This document shows, in pieces, positions 6,804-18,656 of a DNA stretch of 64,000 bases. Origin of the DNA: an uncultured bacterium (lineage in GTDB: Bacteria > Planctomycetota > UBA1135 > GCA-002686595); the NCBI GenBank assembly GCA_902826945.1, contig CADEGS010000005.1:2840-66839 (forward strand), written 5' to 3'. A program made the translations under genes and the position numbers. Under the pieces are notes generated by a model, which saw only the letters and a list, made by a program, of their open reading frames with translations, was not told where the DNA came from and did not search any database. Each line of letters starts with the position of its first letter. Position 1 is the stretch's first letter.

Positions 6804-9800
6804 CTATCCCGGTCCGTCCGGCTCGTCGAGGGCCTGGGCCAGGAGCTCGGCCGTGCGCTCGACGCGCGGGCGCGTGGCGGGGTCGCGCAGGATCTCGGCC
6901 GCCAGCTCGGCGATCGTGCGCCGCTCGAACAGCGCGCGCAGCGCGATGCGCACGCCCAGCGCGTCGGTGATGCGCGCGAAGAGGCGCGTGGCGACGATCG
7001 AGTGCCCGCCGAGCAGGAAGAAGTCGTCGTCGACGCCGACGGGCTCGCGGTCGAGCGCCTCGGCCCACAGCTCGGCCAGCACGCGCTCGAGCGGCGTCGC
7101 GGGCGCGCGGTAGGCCGCGCGCGCCTCGGCCGCGGGCGCGGGCAGCCGCGCGCGGTCGACCTTGCCGTTCGGCAGGCGCGGCAGCGCCTCGAGCAGCACG
7201 ACCTGCGCGGGCACCAGCGCGGGCGGCAGCGCGCGTCCGAGGCGCTCGCGCAGCGTGTCGGCGCTCGGCGCGCCCGCGCCGGGCGCGCGCACGACCCAGG
7301 CGACGAGCTCCTTCTCGCCGCCGAGCGCGTCGCGCGCGCCCACCAGCGCCTCGCGCACGTCCGGCTGCGCGCGCAGCGCGGCCTCGACCTCGCCCGGCTC
7401 GACGCGCTGGCCGCGGATCTTCACCTGCTCGTCCGCGCGCCCGAGGAACTCGAGCGTGCCGTCGGGCTGCCAGCGCACGCGGTCGCCGGTGCGGTACAGG
7501 CGCCCGCCCGTGCCGCCGAAGGTGTCCTGGACGAAGCGCTCGGCGGTGCGCTCGGGATCGTCGAGGTAGCCGCGCGCCACGCCCGCGCCGCCGAGCAGGA
7601 GCTCGCCCGCCGCGCCGAGCGGCGCGAGCGCCCCGCGCTCGTCCACGACCCACAGGCGCGCGCCCGCGATCGGGCGCCCGATCGGCACGCTCGCGCGCTC
7701 GGAGGGGAGCGAGCAGTCGTGCGCGCTGCACCACACCGTGCCCTCGGTCGGGCCGTACTCGTCGTGCAGCTCGCAGGCGCCCAGGAGCTCCTGGTGGCGC
7801 GCGACGAGCGCCGGCGGGCAGGCCTCGCCCGCCACGATCACGGTGCCGAGCGAGCGCAGGCGGCGCGCGTCGGTCTCCTCGAGCAGCGCGCTCCAGAGCG
7901 CGGGCAGGGCGAGGGTGTGCGTGACGCGCTCGCGCTCGATCAGGCCGGCCAGCGCGCCCAGGTCGGTCTCCTCGCCCTCGGCGGGCAGCACGAGCGTGCC
8001 GCCCGCGCACAGCGTCCAGAACACGCCGGCGACCGAGCTGTCGAAGGCGAACGACGAGAGCAACAGGAAGGCGCCGGGCGAGCGGCGGTACCAGGCCGCG
8101 CGCGCCGCGGTCGAGGCGGCGAGCGCCGCGTGCGGGATCGCCACGCCCTTGGGCGCGCCGGTCGAGCCGGAGGTGTAGAGCACGTACGCCAGGTCGTCGG
8201 GACCGGCGGCGGAGCCGTCGAGCGGCGCGCCCGCGGGTGCGAGCGCGTCGAGCTCGAGCGCCTCGGCGCCGGAGCGCGCCAGGAGCGCCGCGGGCAGGCT
8301 CGCGCGCTCCGCGTGCCGCGTCAGGACGACGCGCGCGCCGCCGTCCGCGAGCATCGCCGCCAGCCGCTCGGGCGGCCAGCCCGGCGGCAGCGGGACGTAG
8401 GCGGCGCCGCACAGGAGCACGCCGAGCATCGCGGCGCACCAATCGCTCGAGCGCCCGATCGCGATCCCGACGCGCTGGCCGGGGCCGACGCCCAGCGCCT
8501 GCAGGCGCGCCGCCACGGCCTGCGCGCGCGCGACGAGCGCGGCGTAGCTCGTGCGGCCCTCGGCGCAGGCGACCGCGATGGCCTCGGGCGTCGCGCGCGC
8601 CTGCGCCAGGATGCGCCGATGGACGAGGCCGTCCGGGAGCGCCGCGGCCGGCGCGCCGCGTCCGAAGGCGACCAGCCGCTCGCGCTCGGACGACGAGACG
8701 AGCGCCAGCGCCGCGAGCGGCCGCTCGGGGTCCGCGAGCGCGCTCGCGACCAGCGTCTCGAGCTGACCGGCGAGGACGCGCGCGCCCTGCTCGGGGAGCC
8801 GCGCGGCGTCGTGCCACAGCGCGAGCTCGCTCGCCCCGCCCTCGTCCCAGACCAGGCGCACGAGGAAGGGCTCGGCCGCCTCGCGGCGCTCGAGCGCGCG
8901 CGCGCGCAGCGCGCCGGCCTGCGCAGCGGCCGGGGCGTGGTGCTCGAAGGCGAGCGCCAGCGCGACCGGCTCGCCGGGGCGCAGGCGCTCGGGGTCGAAG
9001 AGCTCGTGCTGCTCGGCCGCGCGCTCGAGCGCCGAGGCGGCCGCGCGCGCGGCGTCCGGCGCGCTCGCGCCGGGCTCGAGCGCGAGGGCGATCGGCAGCG
9101 TGCGGCGGAACGGGCCGAGGACGTCGTCCAGGCCCTCGTAGCCGCGCCCAGGCGAGCTCCAGCCGAGCGCCGCCGCGCCGTGGTCGGCGTGCAGCGCGAG
9201 CACGCGGCGCCAGAGCGCGAGGAGCAGCGCCTCGGCCGCGACGCCGGCGCGCGCGGCGAGCGCGCGCAGACCGTCGAGGTCGGCGCGCAGCGGGACGCGC
9301 TCGGGGCGGAAGGGGCCGCGCGGCGCCGCGCGCTCGAACGAGAGGCGCGGCGGCGCCCAGGCCTCGGGCGGCACGCGGCGCCAGAAGCCGAGCCCCTCGG
9401 GCGCGTCCTCTGCGTCGAAGCGCTCGAGCATCCACTGCGCGAGGTCGGCGTACTGCGGCGCCCCTTCCGCGTCCGGCGCGGGCGCGCCGCCGGCCAGGAC
9501 GCCCAGCAGCCGGCGCACGAGGATCCACAGCGAGGCGGCGTCGGCGCACGCCGCGTCGTGGGCGAGCAGGAGCTCGTGCGCGCCCGCGCCGCGCAGCCAG
9601 ACGACGGCGAGCGCCCGCGCCGCGCCGGCCTGCGCCGGCTCGGGCGCGCGCACGAGCGCGTCGAGGAGCTCGCGGGCCTCGCGCTCGCGCGCGGCCGGTG
9701 CGGCGGCGAGGGGTTGCTCGGAGAGCTGGAGCGCGGGCTCCTCCGCGATCACCTGCACCAGCGTCGCGGAGCCCGGCAACGCCGCGAAGCCGGTGCGCAG

Positions 9801-9989
9801 GATCTCCTCGCGCGCGGCCAGCGCGCGCAGCGCGCGCTCGAGCGCGTCGCGCTCCAGCGGCCCCTCGAGCGCGACGCGCAGCCCCGCGCGGCGCGGCGCC
9901 GCCGCCGCGCGCGCGAGCCGCAGCGCGCGCTCCTGGCACGGGGAGAGCGGGAAGCCCTCGAGCGCGCTCTCCTGCGCCGCCGCCTTCAC
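6804..9989 (-). CDS. Nonribosomal peptide synthetase, degenerate C-A-T module
   Basis: 1061 aa from a GTG that overlaps the dioxygenase stop (GTGA). Domains in order are condensation-like (about 10-440), adenylation (about 470-960) and carrier (about 965-1040). Adenylation motifs include TSGSTGAPKG, EYGPTEGTVW, YRTGDRVRW and NGKVDRARL. The carrier motif LGGHS places the phosphopantetheine on Ser997. The condensation motif HHxxxDG is replaced by D145-A-A-C-A-D150-A, so both His are missing. Aligning by hand to the GrsA Phe pocket gives D-S-A-L-I-A-E-V-W for the specificity residues; I cannot assign a substrate. No thioesterase or reductase follows, so product release is unexplained. Confidence 0.9.
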   Translation of the reverse strand: MKAAAQESALEGFPLSPCQERALRLARAAAAPRRAGLRVALEGPLERDALERALRALAAREEILRTGFAALPGSATLVQVIAEEPALQLSEQPLAAAPAAREREARELLDALVRAPEPAQAGAARALAVVWLRGAGAHELLLAHDAACADAASLWILVRRLLGVLAGGAPAPDAEGAPQYADLAQWMLERFDAEDAPEGLGFWRRVPPEAWAPPRLSFERAAPRGPFRPERVPLRADLDGLRALAARAGVAAEALLLALWRRVLALHADHGAAALGWSSPGRGYEGLDDVLGPFRRTLPIALALEPGASAPDAARAAASALERAAEQHELFDPERLRPGEPVALALAFEHHAPAAAQAGALRARALERREAAEPFLVRLVWDEGGASELALWHDAARLPEQGARVLAGQLETLVASALADPERPLAALALVSSSERERLVAFGRGAPAAALPDGLVHRRILAQARATPEAIAVACAEGRTSYAALVARAQAVAARLQALGVGPGQRVGIAIGRSSDWCAAMLGVLLCGAAYVPLPPGWPPERLAAMLADGGARVVLTRHAERASLPAALLARSGAEALELDALAPAGAPLDGSAAGPDDLAYVLYTSGSTGAPKGVAIPHAALAASTAARAAWYRRSPGAFLLLSSFAFDSSVAGVFWTLCAGGTLVLPAEGEETDLGALAGLIERERVTHTLALPALWSALLEETDARRLRSLGTVIVAGEACPPALVARHQELLGACELHDEYGPTEGTVWCSAHDCSLPSERASVPIGRPIAGARLWVVDERGALAPLGAAGELLLGGAGVARGYLDDPERTAERFVQDTFGGTGGRLYRTGDRVRWQPDGTLEFLGRADEQVKIRGQRVEPGEVEAALRAQPDVREALVGARDALGGEKELVAWVVRAPGAGAPSADTLRERLGRALPPALVPAQVVLLEALPRLPNGKVDRARLPAPAAEARAAYRAPATPLERVLAELWAEALDREPVGVDDDFFLLGGHSIVATRLFARITDALGVRIALRALFERRTIAELAAEILRDPATRPRVERTAELLAQALDEPDGPG

Positions 9990-11017
9990 GCCTCGTCGCC
10001 CCGCCAGGGCTCGGCCATCGCGACCAGCGTCAGGCGCTCGCCCGTGTAGGGCTCGCGCGCGTGCGCCACGCGCGTGTTGTCGTAGAGCGCGACGTCGCCC
10101 TCCTGCCAGCGGAAGACGACCTTCTCCGCCTCGTAGCAGGCGAGCACGTGCGCGACGTCCGCCGCGTCGATGCGCCCGCCGTCGCCGTAGTAGGTGTTGT
10201 AGGGCAGCTCCTCCTCGCCCAGCGCGGCCAGGAACGTGTCCTTCAGCGCCGGCTCGAGCGCGCTGACGTGGAAGAAGGCGGCGTGGTTGAACCACACCGG
10301 CTCGCCCGAGACCGGGTGGCGGCGCACCGCCGGGCGGCGCTGGCGCGTGCGCAGGCGGCCGCCGCCCGTCCACTCCCACTCGATCCGGTTGTCGCGGCAG
10401 TAGGCCTCGACCGCGGCGGGGTCCTCGGTCTGGAAGACCTCCTGCCAGGGCAGGCCGAGGCCCGCGCCGTAGTTGCGCACGTAGAGCACGCCGCGCCGCT
10501 CGAACGGCTCGCGCACGGCCGGGTCGATCCGGCGCCAGACCGCGTGCACGTCGCCGATCGGCGTCTCGCCGCCGGTCGTCGCGTTCTTCTGGCAGCCGAA
10601 GTAGATCTTCTTCGCCCAGGCGATCCAGTACGTGCCTTCGTTGTGCAGGCGGATGCGCTGGTCGGGCGGGTAGACCGTGGCGTTGTAGATGCGGTCGCCG
10701 TGCGCGTTGCGCGGCGTCGAGCGGTCCTTGTACTCCAGCCGCTCGCCGCTCGAGGTGGCCTCGACGAAGGCCTGGAAGCCGTCGATGCCGCCCGAGGCGA
10801 AGCCGCGGAAGAGCAGCGCGCGGTGCGTCCACAGGAGCTCCTCGATCCACTCGCGGCTGGCGCGCGCCCAGGGGACGAGCTCGAGCCCGCTCGCGCGCGG
10901 GCGCACGACCAGCGGGATCGCGCGTCCGGGGACGAGCGGCTCGAGCGTGACCCACTCGCGCGGCGAGCCGCCCAGGGCGCGCCGGCGCACGGCGGGGAGC
11001 TTCCTCTCCTGCGTCAC
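9986..11017 (-). CDS. TauD/TfdA-family dioxygenase (SyrP-like)
   Basis: 343 aa, GTG start overlapping the stop of the free-standing condensation gene. It is a non-haem Fe(II)/2-oxoglutarate oxygenase of the TauD/TfdA superfamily. The iron ligands appear as H125-N-E127 (LHNEGTYWIAW) and His319 (DNTRVAHAREPYTG), with Arg328 as the likely 2-oxoglutarate anchor. Relatives in NRPS pathways such as SyrP hydroxylate carrier-bound amino acids, often at the beta carbon. That role fits a gene placed between a condensation gene and an NRPS with 4-base overlaps on both sides. Halogenation is unlikely because an acidic residue fills the second ligand position. The substrate is not known. Confidence 0.88.
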   Translation of the reverse strand: MTQERKLPAVRRRALGGSPREWVTLEPLVPGRAIPLVVRPRASGLELVPWARASREWIEELLWTHRALLFRGFASGGIDGFQAFVEATSSGERLEYKDRSTPRNAHGDRIYNATVYPPDQRIRLHNEGTYWIAWAKKIYFGCQKNATTGGETPIGDVHAVWRRIDPAVREPFERRGVLYVRNYGAGLGLPWQEVFQTEDPAAVEAYCRDNRIEWEWTGGGRLRTRQRRPAVRRHPVSGEPVWFNHAAFFHVSALEPALKDTFLAALGEEELPYNTYYGDGGRIDAADVAHVLACYEAEKVVFRWQEGDVALYDNTRVAHAREPYTGERLTLVAMAEPWRGDEA

Positions 11018-12534
11018 GGCGTCCGCCTCCCGGTCTCGACGCGCCGGCGCGCCGCCTCGATGCGCCGCGGGCCGGCGCGCCGCGGCGCGTCCTGCGCCGG
11101 CAGCGGCGCGAGGCGCGCCAGCGCGGCGGCGAGCGAGGAGAGGCGCGTCTCGGGGTGCTCGAGCACGATGCGCAGGAGCGCCAGGTAGCGCTCCGCCAGC
11201 GCGCGCACCGTCGCCGCGCGGAACAGGTCCACGTCGTACTCGAAGTAGGCCTCGACGCCCGCCGCCGTCTCGTCGAGGATCAGGCACAGGTCGAAGCGCG
11301 CGTTGCGCGGGTCCACGATGCGGTAGCGCGAGGAGAGGCCCGCCAGCTCGAGCTTCGGCATCAGGTCCTTCATGGGCGCGATCCAGGCCTGGATCAGCGG
11401 CGTCTCGCCCGCTCCCTCGGGACGGATCGCGCGCACGACGCGGTCGAAGGGCACGTCGTCCCAGGCGGCGGCCGCGAGCGTGCGCTCGCGCGTGCGCGCC
11501 AGGAGCTCGGCGAAGCTCGGGTCGCCGCTCAGGTCGTTGCGCAGGAGCCGCGTCTGCACGAAGAACCCGATCAGGCCCTCGAGCTCGGGCAGGCGGCGCG
11601 TCGAGCTCGGCATGCCGATCGTGAGGTCGGTCTGGCCCGACAGGGACGAGAAGAGCGCGCAGTAGGCCGCGACGAGCACCTGGTTCGAGGTGCCCTGCTC
11701 GCGGCGGCAGGAGCGCTCGAGCGCCGCGCACAGCTCCGGCGGGAAGCGGAAGCGGCAGAACGCGCCGCGGTGCGCGGGCGCGGCCGGGCGCGGGAAGTCG
11801 AGCGGCAGCTCGAGCGCGGGCCGCTCGCGGCCGAGCGCGCGCACCCAGAAGTCGAGGCCCGCCCGGACGCGCTCCTCGTCGGCGCGCGCGCGCTCCCAGG
11901 CGGCGAAGTCGGCGAACTGGATCGGGAGCGGCTCCAGCGCGTCCGGCGCGCCGCCGGCCGCGTAGAGCCGTCCCAGCTCGCGCCACAGGATCGAGTAGGA
12001 GACGCCGTCGGAGACGAGGTGGTGCATCGTCAGGCCGAGCTCCCAGGCGTCGTCGGCGACGCGCACCAGGCTCGCGCGCGCGAGCGGCGGCGCCGCCAGG
12101 TCGAACGGCGCGCGCACGTCCTCGAGCAGCAGGCGCTCGAGCTCGGCCGCGCGCGCCTCGGGCGCGAGCGCGCGCAGGTCGGCGCGCCGCAGCGCGAGGC
12201 GCGCGCGCGGCCGGACGACCTGCAGCGGCTCGCCGTCCCGCTCCTCGAAGCCCGTGCGCAGCACCTCGTGGCGCGCCACGACCTCCGCCAGCGAGCGCTC
12301 GACGAGCTCCTCGTCGAGCGCGCCGCCCGCGAGCGACACGCACAGCGAGTCGTTGTAGAGCGACGTGCCCGGGTGCAGCCGCTCCTCGACCCACAGCCGC
12401 CGCTGGCCGAACGAGACGGGCGCCGGCCCCGCGCCCGGGCGGCGCGGGATCGAGCGGCCGAGCGGCGCGCCGAGGCCCTGCTCGGCGAGCATCCTGCGCA
12501 AGAGGGCCAGGCGCTCGGGCGAGGGGCGCGTCAT
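11014..12534 (-). CDS. Free-standing NRPS condensation domain
   Basis: 506 aa, ATG start overlapping the upstream stop (ATGA). The whole protein is one condensation domain: PVSFGQRRLWVEERLHPGTS (C1), RHEVLRTGF (C2), intact MHHLVSDGVS (C3, His171-His172, Asp176-Gly177), IGFFVQTRLLRNDL (C5) and DVPFDRVVRAI. No adenylation or carrier domain is attached. Condensation domains join the upstream carrier-bound acyl or peptidyl group to the downstream aminoacyl group. Because the C domain of the second NRPS has lost both catalytic His, this protein is the obvious candidate to form the peptide bond in trans. The last 30 residues are a charged Arg-rich tail that may dock partners. Confidence 0.9.
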   Translation of the reverse strand: MTRPSPERLALLRRMLAEQGLGAPLGRSIPRRPGAGPAPVSFGQRRLWVEERLHPGTSLYNDSLCVSLAGGALDEELVERSLAEVVARHEVLRTGFEERDGEPLQVVRPRARLALRRADLRALAPEARAAELERLLLEDVRAPFDLAAPPLARASLVRVADDAWELGLTMHHLVSDGVSYSILWRELGRLYAAGGAPDALEPLPIQFADFAAWERARADEERVRAGLDFWVRALGRERPALELPLDFPRPAAPAHRGAFCRFRFPPELCAALERSCRREQGTSNQVLVAAYCALFSSLSGQTDLTIGMPSSTRRLPELEGLIGFFVQTRLLRNDLSGDPSFAELLARTRERTLAAAAWDDVPFDRVVRAIRPEGAGETPLIQAWIAPMKDLMPKLELAGLSSRYRIVDPRNARFDLCLILDETAAGVEAYFEYDVDLFRAATVRALAERYLALLRIVLEHPETRLSSLAAALARLAPLPAQDAPRRAGPRRIEAARRRVETGRRTP

Positions 12535-13898
12535 GCGGGCTCCGCGGGCGCCGGGTAGGTCGCGATCGGGCGGCGGCGGCAGAGCTCCAGCACGGCTTGC
12601 TGCACCTCCTGGCGCACGCGCGCGGGGAGCTCGTGCTCGCGCTCGGAGACGCTGCGCACGTGCGTGAGCACGCGGTGGATCAGCTCGACGCACTCGCGCA
12701 TGTCCTCGGGCGTCATGCGCCGCACGGCGAGGCCGTTCGTGCCCAGGCGGATGCCGCTCGTGACCGAGGGCGGCTTCGCGTCGTGCGGGATCCGGTTCTT
12801 GTTGACCACGATCCCGCAGTCCTCGAGCGCCTTCTCGGCGTTCACGCCGGTGATGCCGCGCGCCAGCACGTCCACCACGACGATGTGCGTGTCGGTGCCG
12901 CCGGTGATCACGCGGTAGCCCTTGTCGAGGAAGGCGCGCGCCAGCGCGCGCGAGAGGTCGAGCACGCGCTGCGCGACGGCGCGGAAGGCCGGCGCGCCCA
13001 CCAGGCCCAGCCCGCGCGCCTTGGCCGCGATCGAGCTCTGGTTCGGCGCGCCCTGGAAGAACGGGAAGACCTTCTTCTGGATCGTCTGCGCCAGGGTGAG
13101 CTTGCCGTCGGGACCCGGGCGGTCCCAGTCCTTGCCGATCAGGACCAGCCCGCCGCGCCCGCCGTAGAGCTGCTTGTGCGTGCAGGTGGTCGTGAAGTGC
13201 GCGTGGTCGATCGGGCTCGGGTGCAGGCCGGCCGCGACCAGCCCGGCGACGTGCGTGATGTCGGCCAGGAGCCAGGCGCCGACCTCGTCCGCGATCGCGC
13301 GGAAGCGCGCCCAGTCGACCTGCCGCGCGTAGGCGGTCGAGCCGCAGACGAGCAGCCGGGGCCGGTGCTCGTGCGCCAGCCGCCGCACCTGGTCGTAGTC
13401 GATGCGCTCCTCGGGCGTCAGCCCGTAGCCGATCGAGCGGAAGACCTGGCCCGAGATCGAGGCCTTCGATCCGTGCGTGAGGTGCCCGCCCATGTCGAGC
13501 TCCATCCCGAGCAGCGTGTCGCCCGGCGCGAGCGTCGCGAACAGCACGATCTCGTTGGCCGAGGAGGCCGACATCGGCTGCACGTTGGCGTAGCGCGCGC
13601 CGAACACGCGCTTGGCGCGCTCGATCGCCAGCGTCTCGATCTCGTCGATGTGCCGGCAGCCGGCGTGGAAGCGCGCGCCGGGGTAGCCCTCGGCGGTCAC
13701 GTTCATGGCCGGCATCGCCTCGCAGATCAAGGCCGAGGGGTCGGCGATGCTCGACGAGGCGACCATCGTGAGCACGCTCGCCTGGCGCCGGTACTCGGCC
13801 TCGAGGATCGCGAACAGCTCGGGGTCCTCCTCCTGCAGCCGCTCGACGGCGAGCTGCGCGAAGCGCGACAGGTTCGACCAGGTCTCTGTGGTGGTCAT
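12531..13898 (-). CDS. SHMT-like PLP enzyme in NRPS operon
   Basis: 455 aa, fold type I PLP enzyme of the serine hydroxymethyltransferase family. The PLP lysine is Lys242 (TTTCTHKQLYGGRGG), the ring-binding Asp and His are in LLADITHVAGLVAAG, and the carboxylate-binding Arg is in SGIRLGTNG. Two usual catalytic positions differ: the IASEN segment is V-A-S-S-S (residues 46-50, Glu to Ser49), and YYGGCE is FHAGCR. Loss of that Glu argues against normal folate-dependent serine-glycine exchange. The family includes pathway-specific members that make unusual amino acids, for example alpha-methylserine. Here it probably supplies a non-proteinogenic building block to the NRPS. It sits two bases after the starter NRPS stop and overlaps the condensation gene by ATGA. 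Confidence 0.85.
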   Translation of the reverse strand: MTTTETWSNLSRFAQLAVERLQEEDPELFAILEAEYRRQASVLTMVASSSIADPSALICEAMPAMNVTAEGYPGARFHAGCRHIDEIETLAIERAKRVFGARYANVQPMSASSANEIVLFATLAPGDTLLGMELDMGGHLTHGSKASISGQVFRSIGYGLTPEERIDYDQVRRLAHEHRPRLLVCGSTAYARQVDWARFRAIADEVGAWLLADITHVAGLVAAGLHPSPIDHAHFTTTCTHKQLYGGRGGLVLIGKDWDRPGPDGKLTLAQTIQKKVFPFFQGAPNQSSIAAKARGLGLVGAPAFRAVAQRVLDLSRALARAFLDKGYRVITGGTDTHIVVVDVLARGITGVNAEKALEDCGIVVNKNRIPHDAKPPSVTSGIRLGTNGLAVRRMTPEDMRECVELIHRVLTHVRSVSEREHELPARVRQEVQQAVLELCRRRPIATYPAPAEPA

Positions 13899-13900
13899 GG

Positions 13901-17728
<3,828 letters not shown>

Positions 17729-17851
17729 CCGTCGATGGGGGGGGCGGGCCGCCCGGCCGGCCGGCCGGGTCGAGCCAGGAGGGGTCGCGAGGAGGCCCCT
17801 CGGCGCACCCGCGGGCGCCGTCCGAGGGTCACTAGGATAAGGAGCATCGCC
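17729..17851. promoter_or_regulatory. Divergent promoter region, NRPS operon / PPTase
   Basis: This 123-base region separates the divergent NRPS operon and PPTase. TAGGAT at 17833-17838 is a -10 candidate for the PPTase. The complementary strand reads TATCCT at 17839-17834, a -10 candidate pointing toward the NRPS genes, so the two would overlap. AAGGAG at 17839-17844 is a near-perfect Shine-Dalgarno site seven bases before the PPTase ATG. The NRPS side is GC-rich (repeated GGCC near 17750-17770) and has no good Shine-Dalgarno. Confidence 0.5.
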
Positions 17852-18601
17852 ATGGGGATTCCCGCCCAACGGACGCTGCCGAAGCCCGGAGAGGTCCATC
17901 TCTGGTGGGGGCATTTGCCCGCGGGCGAGGACGACGCCCTCCCGGCGTCCCTCTCCGAGGAGGAGCGCGCGCGCTGGCAGGCCTTCCGGACCCCGCTCCT
18001 GCGCCGGCGCTACGCCTGCCGCCGCGCTCTGGTGCGGGCGGTCCTCGGCGAGGCGCTGGCGCTCGACCCCGCCCTCCTGCGCTTCGCCGCCGGGGAGCAC
18101 GGCAAGCCCAGGCTCGATCCGGCGCAGGCCGCCGGGCTCTCCTTCAATCTCTCGCACACCGGGGACTGGGTGCTGCTCGGGGTGGCGCGCGGGGGCGAGC
18201 TCGGGGTCGACGTCGAGACGCTCGCGCGCCGCGGCTCGCTCGAGGGGGTCGCGCAGCGCGTCTTCTGCGACGCCGAGCTCGCCCGGCTGGGGGGGCGCGC
18301 GGAGCCCGCCGCCTGGGAGGCGGCCTTCCTGCGCGGCTGGACGCGCAAGGAGGCGCTCCTGAAGGCGCTCGGGACGGGCCTCCTGCGCGACCCGCGCGAG
18401 GTCCAGGTCGGGCTGGACGAGCCGCCCGCCGGGCGGCCGTGGCCGCTCCCCGATCCAGCGCTCGGTTCCTGGGGTCTGGACGACCTCGACGCGCCGCCGG
18501 GGCACGCGGCGGCGGCCTGCGCGCCGGGGAGCGCGTGGCGGAGCGTCGTGCGCCGCGGCTGGCGCGAGGCGCTGCCCGCCGCCGCGCCGCGTCCGGCCTG
18601 A
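17852..18601 (+). CDS. 4'-phosphopantetheinyl transferase (Sfp type)
   Basis: 249 aa from the ATG at 17852, chosen because AAGGAG stands seven bases upstream. It transfers the phosphopantetheine arm of coenzyme A to carrier-protein Ser residues. Family motifs are present: EHGKPRLD, FNLSHTGDWVLLGVA, GELGVDVETL (Mg-binding Asp-x-Glu) and FLRGWTRKEALLKALGTGL (W-x-x-KEA). The length is typical for Sfp-type enzymes that act on secondary-metabolite carriers. Its head-to-head position with the NRPS operon indicates that Ser1200 of the starter NRPS and Ser997 of the second NRPS are its targets. Confidence 0.93.
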   Translation: MGIPAQRTLPKPGEVHLWWGHLPAGEDDALPASLSEEERARWQAFRTPLLRRRYACRRALVRAVLGEALALDPALLRFAAGEHGKPRLDPAQAAGLSFNLSHTGDWVLLGVARGGELGVDVETLARRGSLEGVAQRVFCDAELARLGGRAEPAAWEAAFLRGWTRKEALLKALGTGLLRDPREVQVGLDEPPAGRPWPLPDPALGSWGLDDLDAPPGHAAAACAPGSAWRSVVRRGWREALPAAAPRPA

Positions 18602-18619
18602 TCGTTGCAGCGCCCCTGG

Positions 18620-18625
18620 TAGCAT
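18620..18625 (+). promoter_or_regulatory. Putative -10 box TAGCAT
   Basis: TAGCAT lies 31 bases before the flavin disulfide reductase ATG. A Shine-Dalgarno-like AGGAAAG follows at 18645-18651. No -35 box is found at the proper distance. Confidence 0.35.
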
Positions 18626-18656
18626 CGCCCGCGGCCCGGGGGGCAGGAAAGACGCC

